From CAZVJA01 sp964626885 (lineage in GTDB: Bacteria > Planctomycetota > Planctomycetia > Planctomycetales > Planctomycetaceae), in the NCBI GenBank assembly GCA_964626885.1, contig CAZVJA010000069.1, forward strand, positions 1 to 23,507: a stretch of 23,507 bases of DNA, given 5' to 3'. The notes under the pieces are model-generated. The model searched no databases and was not told where the DNA came from. It worked only from the letters and a program-made list of their open reading frames with translations. A program made the translations under genes and the position numbers. Positions 23,401-23,507 of this stretch are shown here, in pieces. Positions within the stretch are counted from its first letter, which is position 1, and every line of letters starts with the position of its first letter.

Positions 23401-23507
23401 GTCTCGAACGGCAAATCGCTCATGCCGGAAGGCCTGGAAAAAGAAATAACGCCGCAGCAAATGGCGGACCTGATTGCATTCGTGAAATCCATTTCGACCG
23501 ATTCCCC
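20428..23507 (+). CDS. PVC-type membrane-bound dehydrogenase with HEAT-like repeats and c-type heme domain, 3' end cut by window
   Basis: These large exported proteins are hallmark planctomycete redox proteins, thought to oxidise sugars or other organics outside the cytoplasm. The frame has no stop from ATG 20428 to the window end (1026 codons). A second ATG follows at once (20431). Order: a basic leader and hydrophobic segment (about 19-34, STLLPYALSIITLFGFS), likely a signal peptide; beta-propeller with two calcium-type loops DTDGDGRVD and DTNGDGVAD, and GGDQWGHSMDDWGHRF; repeat-rich alpha-helical region about 480-860 resembling HEAT repeats; and a C-terminal cytochrome domain with heme motif CSTCH (903-907), then GHQVGPELATV, LDPNREAQPNF and a final LIAFVKS. 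By family pattern only a few residues are missing. No ribosome site is seen. The 188 bases before it show no recognisable promoter. Confidence 0.93.
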   Translation, partial: MMRHPHSSNLCLSRRSTLLPYALSIITLFGFSSASTADDTKAPEKPTPAKSLADELPRIPGVAPQDALKTFRLEKGFSLEMVASEPDVSDPVDACFDADGRMYVAEMHGYPFSAEPTKLNPKGGGKPNDGIIRLLEDTDGDGRVDQSHIFGNGITWPVSVCCYDGGVFILAPPHLHYFKDTNGDGVADVRRIVLSGFRRDNVQALANNMKWSIENRILFAAGRNGGELTRQGETAFTIRGQDISFDPVNEKLEPITGGDQWGHSMDDWGHRFICNNSNHIEQVVFPDRYLRRNPYFAVSGAIRTIAKEGAAAPVFRRSQPEPWRVVRTRMRVNDPKIVKSLPYTEQFATGFFTSAAGVTIYRGAAYPPEFRGNAFIGDVGGNLIHRKTMTRQGPLFVAARADENTEFVTSTDNWFRPVNFVNAPDGTLYVLDMYRETIEHPASIPEEIKQHLDLESGHDRGRIYRLVSPNMPRIHPPKLGKASTAELIAQLESENSWNRETAQRLLFERKNKSAIEPLKQLLHTTKSSVARVHALATLEGLNALSADVLIPTLKDSDPRVRTHAVRLSEPFLNSSPALARGVAALTDDQDGEVLMQLAFTLGELKGDQGIEGLARLANRVGNDELLRGAFMTSVAASADQIVMQLIRPDNPKRGEQAGLIADLVGVVGAQPESRSALAVLTAAAQPEMDLVMQQLLVRSLGQGLSRRGASIQRIIADAPQEAPARAAVESLFQRAAQAAFNDTEQPAARVAAVGVLAFDAAPERTQKIAELLSPRNPQALQLAAVAALSSHENREVSALLLEGWKTYGPQLRRDAADALLRSQDRIESLLAAVEAGDVGRAEIERDKKQLLMNHPTEAVRERSRKIFEAELAGDRAKAVASYQSALELDSDAKRGQAVFEKTCSTCHRVGNVGHQVGPELATVKNKSPGDLLVAILDPNREAQPNFNTYTVVTQQGTLLSGLIASETATSVTLRRAEAKEDVVLRTNIETLVSNGKSLMPEGLEKEITPQQMADLIAFVKSISTDS

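Overview
This window looks like chromosomal DNA of a member of the Planctomycetota. The strongest reason is the gene running off the right end: a signal peptide, a PVC-type dehydrogenase beta-propeller, HEAT-like repeats and a C-terminal c-type heme domain in one chain, an architecture expanded in planctomycetes. The planctomycete-style GGQ release-factor-like protein, the adjacent DUF58 and transglutaminase genes, and the many starts with weak or no Shine-Dalgarno sequence fit this. I cannot name a genus. The sequence is a draft: a 100-N scaffold gap interrupts one gene, and both end genes are cut by the window edge.

Layout, left to right. 1-918 (+) is the C-terminal part of a thiolase, with all three catalytic motifs still visible. 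It converges on a P1B-type metal ATPase (1062-2765, -) that carries the N-gap; a planctomycete-like palindrome lies between them. A cold-shock protein with a clear terminator (3001-3198, -) and a D-xylonate/YjhG-family dehydratase (3394-5424, -) follow. The dehydratase is divergent from quinolinate synthase nadA (5645-6634, +). Next on the + strand come a small GGQ release-factor-like protein (6695-7228), a DUF58 protein (7339-8733) and a TgpA-like membrane transglutaminase (8745-11147).

11244-17600 (-) is a complete, tightly packed peptide-importer operon transcribed yejA-yejB-yejE-ATPase-ATPase. The permeases are of Yej type, but the double ATPase YejF of enterobacteria is represented by two separate Opp/Dpp-type ATPase genes. 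A Gfo/Idh/MocA oxidoreductase (17922-19031, +) is divergent from it across a 321-base spacer.

19039-20239 is a compact sensor/effector pair: a protoglobin (-) and an Rrf2-family regulator (+) transcribed from one 154-base intergenic region. This region holds a near-consensus sigma70 promoter for the globin, a TATAAT for the regulator, and an AGTATA-N7-TATACT palindrome overlapping both. It is the most interesting regulatory unit here and suggests a gas or redox (NO/O2) response. From 20428 to the right end lies the PVC-type cytochrome/dehydrogenase, probably complete except for its last few codons.

I found no CRISPR array, tRNA, rRNA, insertion sequence or phage gene. No obviously new multi-gene system is visible. 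The best candidates for undescribed biology are the Rrf2/protoglobin pair (the Rrf2 protein lacks the middle cluster cysteine) and the GGQ protein with an unexplained C-terminal module.
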